Origin: Pseudomonadota bacterium
GTDB lineage: Bacteria; Pseudomonadota; Gammaproteobacteria; Burkholderiales; Burkholderiaceae_B
Direction of reading: 5' to 3'
Assembly: GCA_023437255.1 (NCBI GenBank)
Contig: JAEZGR010000054.1
Span: forward strand, 1-8,887
Length of the DNA stretch: 8,887 nt
The first letter of the stretch is position 1. Each line of letters begins with the position of its first letter. Positions 1-6,828 of this stretch are shown here, piece after piece. The notes beneath the pieces are model-generated. The model was not told the DNA's origin. It saw only the letters and a program-made list of their open reading frames with translations, and ran no database searches. Position numbers and translations under genes: made by a program.

Positions 1-242
1 CCCTGGCTGTCGGTGCCCAGCAGGTACAGCGGGTTGCCGTTATCCATCCAGATCGGCGGCGTGAGCGCGTCGATGAGGTTGATGGTAGCGAGATCGAAGG
101 GATTATGCGGGGCCACCCAGCCCGCGCCCAGCGCCCCGATGAGCAACAGCAACAGCGTGATGCTGGCGACCACGGCGACTGGCGAACTGCGCCAGGCATA
201 GGCCAGGTCGCTGTCCCACATGCGGTGGAGCGGCCCGGGCAT
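1..242 (-). CDS. Peptide-type ABC transporter permease, DppC-like (partial, N-terminal part only)
   Basis: This is the first 80 or so residues of a second inner-membrane permease of a dipeptide/oligopeptide/nickel-type ABC importer; the rest lies left of the window. Read on the minus strand it starts MPGPLHRMWDSDLAYAWRSS, followed by a hydrophobic helix at about residues 22-42 (VAVVASITLLLLLIGALGAG). A periplasmic stretch beginning APHNPFD then leads to LGTDSQG at the edge. The amphipathic start with one helix, then an 'APxxP' segment and the LGTD-x-x-G motif, is typical of DppC/OppC N-termini. Its ATG shares one base with the TGA of the DppB-like gene (TGATG), so the two are very probably translationally coupled and their products form the permease dimer. 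Substrate cannot be told from this fragment. Assignment to the DppC family is firm; orthology to a named gene is not. Confidence 0.9.
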   Translation of the reverse strand, partial: MPGPLHRMWDSDLAYAWRSSPVAVVASITLLLLLIGALGAGWVAPHNPFDLATINLIDALTPPIWMDNGNPLYLLGTDSQ

Positions 243-1222
243 CAGTGACCCCCCTTGCGCGCAATGCGCAGCCGCGGGTCCACCACGAAATACAACATGT
301 CGACCATGAGGTTGATGACCACGAAGATCAGAGCGATCAGGCACAGATACGCCGCCATGACCGGGATGTCGGCAAACTGCACCGCCTGGATGAAGAGCAG
401 GCCCATGCCCGGCCACTGGAACACGGTTTCGGTGACGATGGCAAAGGCGATGATGCCGCCCAGCTGCAGCCCGGTGATGGTGATGACCGGCACCAGCGTG
501 TTCTTCAGCGCGTGGCCGAAGTGGATGGCCCGGCGCGACAGGCCGCGCGCTCGGGCGAACTTGATGTAGTCCTGGCGAAGCACTTCAAGCATTTCGGAGC
601 GCACGAGCCGCAGAATCAGGGTGAGCTGGAACAGCGACAGGGGGATGGCGGGCAGGATCAGGTGCTTCCAGCCGTCGACCGTGAGCAGGCCGGTCGTCCA
701 CCAGCCCAGGTCAACGGTTTCGCCACGCCCATAGCTGGGCAGCCAGCCCAACATGACGGCGAACACCAGGATCAGCAGAATGCCGATCAGGAAGGTCGGC
801 AGCGACACACCCAGCAAGGAAAGCGCCAGTATGGCTTGTGACAGCCGGCCGTTACGGTTGAGCGCGGTATACACGCCTAGCGGCAGCCCCACGATCAGCG
901 CAAGCGCTGCCGCCACCACCGAGAGCTCAATGGTGGCCGGCAGGCGTGAGGCCAGCAGCGAAAACACCGATTGCCCCTGGCGCAGCGACAGCCCGAAGTC
1001 GCCGTGAACGGCGTTGCCGACGAATCGGGCGAACTGAACCGGGACCGGCTGATCGAGCCCCAGTTGGGCACGCAGTTCGACGCGGTCTTGTTCGGTGGCG
1101 TCTTGCCCCAGCATGATGGTGACGGGGTCACCTACATATTGGAAGAGTGCAAAGGCGATGAGCGCGACAGAGAGCATCACGCCGACTGCCTGCAGCAGTC
1201 GGCGCAGGATGAAAAAAGCCAT
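242..1222 (-). CDS. Peptide-type ABC transporter permease, DppB-like
   Basis: This 326-residue inner-membrane permease has the normal length for the DppB/OppB family. Its N-terminus FILRRLLQAVGVML is the usual basic-then-hydrophobic start. Further helices are visible at about 97-120, 134-160, 187-206, 246-267 and 287-311. The cytoplasmic coupling (EAA) loop is at about 219-246, with RARGLSRRAIHFGHALKN and the conserved Gly227, followed by LVPVI; this is the surface that docks on the ATPase. QWPGMG at about 269-274 and the C-terminal VDPRLR are also family hallmarks. It lies 15 bases after the solute-binding protein and overlaps the DppC-like start by one base, so all three are one operon. No good Shine-Dalgarno is visible in the 15-base gap, so translation may depend on the gene before it. 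The imported solute (peptide, opine, glutathione or other) cannot be read from the sequence. Confidence 0.95.
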   Translation of the reverse strand: MAFFILRRLLQAVGVMLSVALIAFALFQYVGDPVTIMLGQDATEQDRVELRAQLGLDQPVPVQFARFVGNAVHGDFGLSLRQGQSVFSLLASRLPATIELSVVAAALALIVGLPLGVYTALNRNGRLSQAILALSLLGVSLPTFLIGILLILVFAVMLGWLPSYGRGETVDLGWWTTGLLTVDGWKHLILPAIPLSLFQLTLILRLVRSEMLEVLRQDYIKFARARGLSRRAIHFGHALKNTLVPVITITGLQLGGIIAFAIVTETVFQWPGMGLLFIQAVQFADIPVMAAYLCLIALIFVVINLMVDMLYFVVDPRLRIARKGGH

Positions 1223-1237
1223 TCAGGTTTTACGCCA

Positions 1238-2809
1238 TCAGTCGACCGTGACCCATTCCATGGTGAGCCGGTTGTCTGCACGGTGCACCACGTTCACGTT
1301 CTTGCGCATGGCCCAGGGGATGACCTGGTCGTGCAGGGGAATGTGACCGTATTCGCTTGCGTGGATCTTGAGCGCTTTCTGGATGGCCTCGGTGCGTTTG
1401 GCGTCGTCGGTTTCGGTCTTGACCTGGTCGATCAGGGCGTCGACCTCGGCGTTGCTGTAGTTGCCGTAGTTGAACGAGCCGTCGGCGCCTTCACCCTTGC
1501 TGCGGATCAGGCTCTGCAGCGTATACAGGGCGTCGAACGTGGGGACCCCCCAGCCGAACAGGTAGGCACTGGTGTCGTAGCTCTGCACCTTGGGGAAGTA
1601 GGTGGCGCGGGGCATGGCGTTCAGCTGCGCCTTGACGCCGATGCGTGCCCACATGGCGACGATGGCCTGGCAGATGGCTTCGTCGTTGATGTAGCGGTTA
1701 TTGGGGCAGTCGAGCGTGAAGTTCAGGTTGTCGGCATAGCCGGCTTCCTTGAGCAGCTGCTTCGCGCGTTCCGGGTCGTAGGACTCGCGCTTGGCCAGTT
1801 CTTCGGACCAGCCGTTGACCTGAGGCGCGATCATGGTGCCGGTGGGGGCCGAGAGGCCGCGCATCACTGCCTTCTTCAGGGCCTCTACGTCGATTGCACG
1901 GTACAGGGCCTCGCGCACGCGCACGTCGGCAAACGGGTTCTGGCCCTTGATCGAGGAGTACTTGAGCTCGGGGCTTTTTTGGTCGAGGCCGATGTAGATG
2001 GTGCGGTACTCGTTGCCTTCGACCACCTTGGCCTGCTGGCGCAGACGGTCGAGGTCTTGTGCCGCGGGGTCGAGCACGAAGTCGATTTCACCCGAGAGCA
2101 GGGCGGCCGTACGGGTGGCGCTTTGCTTGATGGGGGTGTAGGTGACCTTGGTGACGTTGCCCTTCTTGTTGGGCTTGCCCCACCAGTCGGGATTCTCTTC
2201 GAACACGGTGCGCACATCGACTTCACGCGAAGCCAGCTTGTAGGGGCCGGTGCCGTTGGTGTTGCGCGCCGAGAAGGTTTCTTCCTTCTTCGAGAAGTCT
2301 TGCGGTTCGGTGGCGTTGTTCTTTTCGGCCCAGTCGCGGTTCATGATGAACACGTTGGTGAGCTGACGCAGCAGCACGGGGTTGGGCCCCTCGGTTTCGA
2401 TTTCGACCGTGAGCCCGTCGACGGCGCGCACGTCCTTGATGCCGTTCACGTAAGCCTTGAAGTGCGACGTGGGCGCCATGGCGCGCTTGACGGAGAACAC
2501 CACGTCGTCGGCCTCGAAGGGGGTGCCGTCGTGGAACTTGACGTTTTCGCGCAGCTTGAAGCGCCAGACGGTGGGCGAGGTCTGTTCCCACGCCGTGGCC
2601 AGCGCTTCGGCGATTTCAAAGTCTTGGTTGTACTGCACCAGAGGTTCATATACGTAGCTGGAGCCAGCGATGGTCAGCCCTTCGTTCTGAGCATGCGGGT
2701 CGAGCGTGAGAATGTCGCCCTGGCTGGCCCAATGAAAAGGCTTTGCCTGGACCGAAAGGGGCATGAGGAAAGCGGCGGCCACAGCGGTGGCAATGAACGT
2801 ACGGCGCAT
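1238..2809 (-). CDS. Exported ABC-transporter solute-binding protein, family 5 (DppA/OppA-like)
   Basis: This periplasmic binding protein delivers its ligand to the permeases encoded next to it. From the chosen start it is 523 residues, normal for SBP_bac_5. Residues 1-22 (MRRTFIATAVAAAFLMPLSV, then QA) form a Sec signal peptide with cleavage expected before KPFHW. The mature N-terminus has the family's GDILTLDPHA. The family signature spans about 70-100: LATAWEQ, then WRFKLRENVKFHDGTPF. NGTGPYKL (185-192), PDWWGK (207-212), DVRVREAL..AID (295-307) and the C-terminal lobe with GWGVPTFDA (419-427) follow the usual two-lobe order. Two cysteines at 368 and 380 could form a disulfide. An in-frame ATG 22 codons upstream would begin within the promoter. 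The start at 2809 is preferred because it gives a clean signal peptide and has AAGGA 7 bases upstream. Ligand is unknown. It is first in the operon and read from the promoter at 2843-2871. Confidence 0.95.
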   Translation of the reverse strand: MRRTFIATAVAAAFLMPLSVQAKPFHWASQGDILTLDPHAQNEGLTIAGSSYVYEPLVQYNQDFEIAEALATAWEQTSPTVWRFKLRENVKFHDGTPFEADDVVFSVKRAMAPTSHFKAYVNGIKDVRAVDGLTVEIETEGPNPVLLRQLTNVFIMNRDWAEKNNATEPQDFSKKEETFSARNTNGTGPYKLASREVDVRTVFEENPDWWGKPNKKGNVTKVTYTPIKQSATRTAALLSGEIDFVLDPAAQDLDRLRQQAKVVEGNEYRTIYIGLDQKSPELKYSSIKGQNPFADVRVREALYRAIDVEALKKAVMRGLSAPTGTMIAPQVNGWSEELAKRESYDPERAKQLLKEAGYADNLNFTLDCPNNRYINDEAICQAIVAMWARIGVKAQLNAMPRATYFPKVQSYDTSAYLFGWGVPTFDALYTLQSLIRSKGEGADGSFNYGNYSNAEVDALIDQVKTETDDAKRTEAIQKALKIHASEYGHIPLHDQVIPWAMRKNVNVVHRADNRLTMEWVTVD

Positions 2810-2835
2810 GGTTGAATCCTTACACGGAGTTGAAC

Positions 2836-2853
2836 CTCCACGAATATATGGAG
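2836..2853. promoter_or_regulatory. Inverted repeat around the -10 box, possible operator
   Basis: The arms CTCCA (2836-2840) and TGGAG (2849-2853) are perfect inverted copies separated by 8 bases, and they bracket the -10 box of the ABC operon promoter. A protein bound here would block RNA polymerase. Arms of five bases arise often by chance and no regulator gene is adjacent, so this is only a suggestion. Confidence 0.25.
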
Positions 2854-2871
2854 ATGGCAACCCGGGGTCAA
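2843..2871 (-). promoter_or_regulatory. Sigma70-type promoter of the ABC importer operon
   Basis: On the minus strand there is a -35 box TTGACC (2866-2871), a spacer of exactly 17 bases, and a -10 box TATATT (2843-2848). Each box matches the consensus at five of six positions. Transcription would begin near 2836, giving a leader of about 27 bases that contains the AAGGA ribosome-binding site. The -10 box lies inside the inverted repeat CTCCA-N8-TGGAG (2836-2853), which may be an operator. The promoter is inferred from sequence alone. Confidence 0.75.
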
Positions 2872-2983
2872 GCATGTGTTTATACCTAGTGCACGCATTG
2901 ACTTTGAACGGGGATCATGCGCGGTGAACTGGCCCGGCATGACGGTTGCTTTGACACTGGGTCACAAGCAACAGGAGCACGCC

Positions 2984-3514
2984 ATGGGACTCGACACACT
3001 GACAGCAGAAAAGGCAAGCACCAAGCTGGCTGCCTTCTTCGACAGCGAGCGGCAGCTCGATGATGTTTCGCAGGCGTTGCGCCGGGAAGCAGAACTCCAG
3101 AACCCGCAACTGTGGATGGTGCGGCCGCACGACAGCGATTACGCCCACAAGCTCGAGCCCGAGACACAGGGGGTTGCTCGTACCGCGATCCGCTCCCACC
3201 TCATTTTGGGTCTGCTGGGCCTGGGGCTGGGCCTGATCCTGTGGGGGATCATGTATGCCATGGGCCTGCCCGCCATTCGTTCTTCCCCCATCTACAGCGG
3301 CGCCGCGATCGTGGCGTTTTCGACTGTTGCCGGCTTGCTGCTGGGTGGCCTGGTCACCGCCAGGCCCGATCACCAGATCGTGATTCAGGCTGTGGGCAAG
3401 GCGACATCAGAAGGGCGCTGGTCGCTGGTGATGCACCCGCGCAATGAAGCGCAGTGCAAGGCGGCCGAAGCGGTGCTGGAGGCGGCAGGGGTCGAACGCG
3501 TCCGCAGCATCTGA
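2984..3514 (+). CDS. Small membrane protein with two central helices flanked by soluble halves, function unknown
   Basis: This is a 176-residue protein I do not recognise by function. Two transmembrane helices sit in the middle, at about 72-94 (HLILGLLGLGLGLILWGIMY) and 104-126 (SGAAIVAFSTVAGLLLGGLV), joined by a short loop. Both termini should therefore lie on the same side of the membrane. The N-terminal half (KLAAFFDSERQLDDVSQALR, then PQLWMVRP) and C-terminal half (WSLVMHPRNEAQCKAAEAVL, then VERVRSI) each look like strand-helix-strand. That resembles small stress-protein or ferredoxin-like folds in which a strand precedes a helix and a second strand, but this is inference. The start at 2984 is chosen because AGGAG lies 6 bases upstream; the frame is open to 2876 without a better site. 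It is divergent from the ABC operon, and no convincing promoter of its own was found. From memory, similar proteins occur in Bordetella relatives, sometimes with unreliable names. Confidence 0.85.
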   Translation: MGLDTLTAEKASTKLAAFFDSERQLDDVSQALRREAELQNPQLWMVRPHDSDYAHKLEPETQGVARTAIRSHLILGLLGLGLGLILWGIMYAMGLPAIRSSPIYSGAAIVAFSTVAGLLLGGLVTARPDHQIVIQAVGKATSEGRWSLVMHPRNEAQCKAAEAVLEAAGVERVRSI

Positions 3515-3552
3515 GGCGCGCCGGGTCGGTACGCAGCGCCGGCAATTGCCTT

Positions 3553-3558
3553 TATGAT
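3553..3558 (+). promoter_or_regulatory. -10-like box immediately before the dehydrogenase start
   Basis: TATGAT lies 6 bases before the ATG at 3565. Transcription from such a box would begin at or within a base or two of that ATG, giving a leaderless or nearly leaderless mRNA. This agrees with the lack of a Shine-Dalgarno sequence there. No good -35 box is present; the 17-base-spaced hexamer TACGCA at 3530-3535 matches only three positions. The call is therefore tentative, and readthrough from the gene ending at 3514 is an alternative. Confidence 0.4.
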
Positions 3559-3564
3559 GCGGCC

Positions 3565-4719
3565 ATGAATTCGGCAACGGTCAACTTCAATAAATGGCTT
3601 GCATGTGCGGCGCTGGCTGTCGGGCTGGTGGCGTTTGCGTCGGCCACACAGATTCAAGAGGGTGAGCCCCCCGAAGGCCAGGCGCGCGCCGAGCAGGTGG
3701 TCGGCGGCCTTGAGAACCCGTGGGCCATGGCCTTTCTGCCCAATGACGAAGGCATACTGATCACCGAGCGGCCGGGCAGGCTGCGTTTATGGAACGGTGC
3801 CGCGCTCTCCGAACCGATCAAGGGCGTGCCGGCGGTGTTCGCCCGCTCCCAGGGCGGGCTGCTCGACGTGGCGATTGCACCCGACTTCGAGCGCTCCCGG
3901 CGCGTGTACCTGGCTTACGCCGAACAAGACGAACGGGGCAGGGCCGGCACGGCAGTGGGCGCGGGCATGTTGTCGGCAGACATGCGCGCCCTGGAAAACT
4001 TTGAGGTCATCTTCCGGCAGGAACCCAAGCTGTCGTCCGGTCAGCACTTTGGTGCGCGGATGGTATTCGACCGCCAGGGCGACCTCTTCATTGCCCTGGG
4101 CGAGAACAACCAGCGCCCCACGTCGCAGGATCTCGACAAGCTTCAGGGCAAGCTGGTGCGTTTGCGTGCCAACGGTGCGGTGCCCGAGGACAACCCCTTT
4201 GTCGGCCAGAATGGTGCCCGCCCCGAAATCTGGAGCTACGGGCATCGCAATCCGCAGGGGGCGGCACTCAACCCCTGGAGTGGCAAGCTCTGGCTGCACG
4301 AGCATGGGCCACGCGGCGGCGACGAAATCAATATCCCGGAAGCGGGCAACAATTATGGCTGGCCCATCGCCACGTATGGCCGCAACTATTCGGGGCTGGC
4401 CATTCCTGAGGCGCAGGGCGCCGAGGTCGAGGGCATGGCACCGCCACTTTATGTGTGGGCGCGATCGCCTGCGGTATCGGGCATGGCCTTCTACAATGCC
4501 GACCGCCACCCGCAATGGCGCAACAGCCTGTTCATTGGCGCGCTGAAAGACCGGCAGCTGATTCGCCTGCAACTGGACGGCGAGCGCATTACGGCCGAGG
4601 AACGCCTGCTCTCTGAGCTGGATGCGCGCATACGCGACGTGCGCACGGGGCCGGATGGCCACGTGTATGTACTGACCGATGCCGGCGACGGTGCCTTGTA
4701 TCGGGTGAGCCCTCAATAA
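3565..4719 (+). CDS. Exported PQQ-dependent sugar/aldose dehydrogenase (GSDH family, YliI-like)
   Basis: This is a 384-residue soluble quinoprotein of the glucose/sorbosone dehydrogenase family, a six-bladed beta-propeller that oxidises aldose sugars in the periplasm using PQQ. Length is close to E. coli YliI, about 370. Residues 1-27 carry a signal peptide (NKWLACAALAVGLVAFASA). Family motifs follow in order: ENPWAMAFLPN (50-60), ITERPGRL (66-73), GGLLDVAIAPDF (97-108), SGQHFGARMVFD (158-169), WSYGHRNPQG (223-232), LHEHGPRGGDEIN (244-256), NNYGWP (262-267) and SPAVSGMAFY (301-310). His161 sits where the family's catalytic base is expected and Arg228 where a PQQ-contacting arginine is expected; this is judged by motif, not alignment. 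The frame is open to 3454, but that part overlaps the previous gene and lacks a signal peptide, so 3565 is used. No PQQ synthesis genes are in the window. True substrate is unknown. Confidence 0.93.
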   Translation: MNSATVNFNKWLACAALAVGLVAFASATQIQEGEPPEGQARAEQVVGGLENPWAMAFLPNDEGILITERPGRLRLWNGAALSEPIKGVPAVFARSQGGLLDVAIAPDFERSRRVYLAYAEQDERGRAGTAVGAGMLSADMRALENFEVIFRQEPKLSSGQHFGARMVFDRQGDLFIALGENNQRPTSQDLDKLQGKLVRLRANGAVPEDNPFVGQNGARPEIWSYGHRNPQGAALNPWSGKLWLHEHGPRGGDEINIPEAGNNYGWPIATYGRNYSGLAIPEAQGAEVEGMAPPLYVWARSPAVSGMAFYNADRHPQWRNSLFIGALKDRQLIRLQLDGERITAEERLLSELDARIRDVRTGPDGHVYVLTDAGDGALYRVSPQ

Positions 4720-4730
4720 GCAATAAAAAT

Positions 4731-4734
4731 GGAG
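4731..4734 (+). promoter_or_regulatory. Ribosome-binding site fixing the lipoprotein start
   Basis: GGAG lies 6 bases before the ATG at 4741. The in-frame ATG at 4729 has only AT-rich sequence before it and no such site, so 4741 is the better start. Confidence 0.65.
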
Positions 4735-4740
4735 CCTGTG

Positions 4741-5007
4741 ATGCGACCCCTGTATGCGTTGATGCTGGTGCTGCCCCTGGCGGCATGTTCGTCGGCGGTG
4801 CCCTTGGAGACCGAGAGCGACCGTTGCAACTCACTTGCGCAGCTTTCGAAGGTGGGCCAGAAGATTGATTCGATTCCGGCGGGCACCTTCCCGGAAGGGG
4901 CCCGTATCATCAAGCCGGGCACCATGGTGACGCAAGATTACCGGCCGGATCGCCTGAATGTGCATGTCAACGACAAGGGGCGCATCGAACGCTTTGAGTG
5001 CGGCTGA
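4741..5007 (+). CDS. Small lipoprotein of the I78 peptidase-inhibitor family
   Basis: This is an 88-residue secreted lipoprotein. The first 15 residues are a short signal peptide ending in the lipobox LPLAAC, so Cys16 would be lipidated; Ser17 at the next position favours outer-membrane sorting. The mature part matches the I78 family (proteins related to the Aspergillus elastase inhibitor): RIIKPGTMVTQDYRPDRLNV at about 55-74, including the characteristic DYRxDRLN, and the terminal RIERFECG. Cys29 and Cys87 would form the family's single disulfide. Known members inhibit serine proteases, but most bacterial members are untested, so inhibition is inference. It begins 21 bases after the dehydrogenase stop and is probably cotranscribed with it. 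It may protect envelope proteins from proteases. No terminator hairpin with a T-run follows the stop. Confidence 0.88.
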   Translation: MRPLYALMLVLPLAACSSAVPLETESDRCNSLAQLSKVGQKIDSIPAGTFPEGARIIKPGTMVTQDYRPDRLNVHVNDKGRIERFECG

Positions 5008-5028
5008 AGTCAAACCCGATGAGATCGC

Positions 5029-5039
5029 TCGGATTCCGA
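5029..5039. repeat. Short palindrome upstream of the chemotaxis receptor
   Basis: TCGGA and TCCGA are perfect inverted arms around a single central T. The site is between the lipoprotein and the chemotaxis receptor, about 20-30 bases before the candidate -10 boxes. It has no T-run and is not a terminator. It could be a small operator or chance. Confidence 0.25.
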
Positions 5040-5055
5040 AGGCGTAACATATTCG

Positions 5056-5066
5056 TACAATACAAT
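5056..5066 (+). promoter_or_regulatory. Candidate promoter -10 region of the chemotaxis receptor (two overlapping TACAAT boxes)
   Basis: In an AT-rich patch within GC-rich DNA, TACAAT occurs twice in tandem (5056-5061 and 5061-5066), each matching the -10 consensus at five of six positions. The best -35 for the first box is TTCCGA (5034-5039) at 16 bases, only three of six matches, so an activator may be needed. No flagellar sigma28 pattern was seen. The leader would be about 30-40 bases and carries TAAGGG (5087-5092), 9 bases before the ATG. Confidence 0.5.
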
Positions 5067-5101
5067 ACTTAAATTGTCACCACGCCTAAGGGTTTGTACT
5101 C

Positions 5102-6778
5102 ATGCAGTCTCTCAGAGTTCGTTTCAATGATTTCAGCCTGACGGGCCGGGTCTGGGCCGTGATGATCGTCGGTGGCCTGACGATGCTGATGGTCATGGCC
5201 ACGGCAGGCTGGGGCCTGCTGCAGGCGCGTTCCAGCCTTCAGATCCTGCACGAAGACCGCATGTCGGCACTGGAGCACGTCAGTGGTCTGGTCCAGGAGT
5301 TCTACGATACGCGCCTGAACGTGTTGTTGGGTTTTCAGCACGATCCCACCAGCCCGCTGTACTCGCTGCATGGTCACGAACTCAACACCCATACGTCGGC
5401 GGTGGACAAGAATCTCGACAGCTGGAAAAAGCGGCTGGCCGATCTGCAGGACCGCGAACTCGATGAACGCGAGGCCGCTTTGCTGGCCGACGTGACCCGG
5501 CGTCAGCAAGCCTGGTTCCAGCAGGCTGCCGAGGCGGCCAAACGCCTCGAGGCGGGTGACTTCAGCCCGCCCTCAATGCAGTCCTTCCTGGTGGCTGGCC
5601 GCACCGAAGGCGATAACCTGCTCGCTTCGCTGCGCGCCTTGCAGCAGTATCAGACCGACATGGCCGATGAAGCGGCCGCCGCGGCGGAACATCGCTTCCA
5701 GATCGCGCTGATCGTGTTCGCGATCACCCTGCTGGGCGTGAACCTGCCCGGCACCCTGCTCATGATCTGCACGATGCGCCGCCTGAGTCGGGGTTTCAAT
5801 CGGGCCGTGCATGCGGCCCAGGCCATTGCGGCCGGCGATCTTTCGCACGCCGACCACGATTCGGCCGGTGACGAAATCGGCAAGCTGATCACCCAGATGC
5901 GCCAGATGCGTGACAATCTGAACGGGCTGATCCGCCGTATTGTGGTGGGCGCTGATTCCGTTGCCCACGCCGCTGATGAGGTGGCGGCCGGCACCCAGGA
6001 TCTGGCCTCGCGCACCGAGCAGCAAGCCGCCGCGCTGGAAGAAACCTCGGCCGGTACCGAAGAGCTGAATGCCACCGTGCATCAGAACGCCGACAATGCG
6101 GCGCAGGTCGACCGCATGGCGCTTTCAACCTCGCAGCTGGCCGAGCGTGGCGGCACGGTGACCAATAACGCCGTGACCACAATGGAAGCGATCCGCCAGG
6201 CCTCCGTGAAGATCGGTGACATCGTCAACATCATCGATGGCATTGCCTTCCAGACCAATATTCTGGCCTTGAACGCCGCTGTTGAAGCGGCTCGCGCCGG
6301 CGAGGCCGGCAAGGGCTTCGCGGTGGTGGCCGGCGAGGTGCGGGCGCTTGCCCAGCGCAGCGCAAGTGCTGCGCAGGAGATCAAGCACGTCATTCAGGAA
6401 TCGGTCGATGGCATACGCGAAGGCTCGGAGCAGGTGGCCGAAGCCGGCGTCGCCATGGGCGAGATCGTTGAAAGCTTCCAGCGCATGAAGACGCTGATCG
6501 CCGAAATCGCGAGCGCGAGCAAGGAACAGGCGATCGGCCTGGAGCAGATCAACGTGGCCGTGAACCACATGGACGCTTCCACGCAACGCAACGCGCTGCT
6601 GGTCGAGAACACGCTGCGTACCTCCGAACAACTGCGCCAGGAGGCCTTCACGTTCCGTTCGCTGGTGTCTTCCTTCAAGCTGGCGGGTGATGCGGGCGCC
6701 GTGACTTATGTGCACGACGAAGGCGACTCCTCGGATCCGCGGCCTGAGTACCGTTCGCCTCTAGGTTTGCCCGCCTGA
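5102..6778 (+). CDS. Methyl-accepting chemotaxis protein (transmembrane receptor)
   Basis: This 558-residue chemoreceptor senses a ligand outside the inner membrane and controls CheA kinase. Helix 1 is at about 17-38 and helix 2 at about 200-225. They enclose a roughly 160-residue periplasmic domain of predicted helices, consistent with a four-helix-bundle (Tar/4HB-type) sensor. A HAMP linker covers about 226-278, with AIAAGDLSH and DEIGKL. The cytoplasmic signalling domain follows. Methylation helices show [20 protein letters not shown] (306-325) and [20 protein letters not shown] (471-490). The highly conserved hairpin is at about 372-420: [20 protein letters not shown] (380-399), then [15 protein letters not shown] (403-417). 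The C-terminus (YRSPLGLPA) lacks an NWETF-type CheR-docking pentapeptide. The ligand is unknown. No che or flagellar genes are adjacent, so it is an orphan receptor gene. The start at 5102 gives a normal cytoplasmic N-terminus. Confidence 0.96.
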   Translation: MQSLRVRFNDFSLTGRVWAVMIVGGLTMLMVMATAGWGLLQARSSLQILHEDRMSALEHVSGLVQEFYDTRLNVLLGFQHDPTSPLYSLHGHELNTHTSAVDKNLDSWKKRLADLQDRELDEREAALLADVTRRQQAWFQQAAEAAKRLEAGDFSPPSMQSFLVAGRTEGDNLLASLRALQQYQTDMADEAAAAAEHRFQIALIVFAITLLGVNLPGTLLMICTMRRLSRGFNRAVHAAQAIAAGDLSHADHDSAGDEIGKLITQMRQMRDNLNGLIRRIVVGADSVAHAADEVAAGTQDLASRTEQQAAALEETSAGTEELNATVHQNADNAAQVDRMALSTSQLAERGGTVTNNAVTTMEAIRQASVKIGDIVNIIDGIAFQTNILALNAAVEAARAGEAGKGFAVVAGEVRALAQRSASAAQEIKHVIQESVDGIREGSEQVAEAGVAMGEIVESFQRMKTLIAEIASASKEQAIGLEQINVAVNHMDASTQRNALLVENTLRTSEQLRQEAFTFRSLVSSFKLAGDAGAVTYVHDEGDSSDPRPEYRSPLGLPA

Positions 6779-6796
6779 GCATGCGGCTATGCGCAG

Positions 6797-6815
6797 GGGC
6801 CGGTTCTGCCGGCCC
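6797..6815. terminator. GC hairpin between convergent genes, possible bidirectional terminator
   Basis: GGGCCGG (6797-6803) and CCGGCCC (6809-6815) form a perfect 7-bp stem with the loop TTCTG. It lies in the 50-base gap between two genes that converge. Neither side is followed by a clear T-run, so it does not fit a classical intrinsic terminator. It could act with Rho or block 3' decay. Confidence 0.5.
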
Positions 6816-6828
6816 GCGCGCTGCGGTT

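Noticed and set aside
971..2815. A 614-codon open frame on the plus strand opposite the solute-binding protein
   Set aside because: It is antisense to a clear family-5 binding protein and a permease. Its translation is rich in Gly, Val, Asp and His with no recognisable motif, as expected from the mirror frame of GC-rich coding DNA.
2951..2979. TTGACA at 2951-2956 as a -35 box for the membrane-protein gene
   Set aside because: The matching -10 position would fall on the ribosome-binding site and reads GGAGCA, so no promoter is formed.
3454..3564. N-terminal extension of the dehydrogenase
   Set aside because: It overlaps the end of the preceding gene, is Arg/Gly-rich, and would bury the signal peptide that begins at 3565.
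3787..4716. A 309-codon minus-strand frame opposite the dehydrogenase
   Set aside because: It lies wholly inside a gene with complete quinoprotein motifs, has no convincing ribosome-binding site and no family features.
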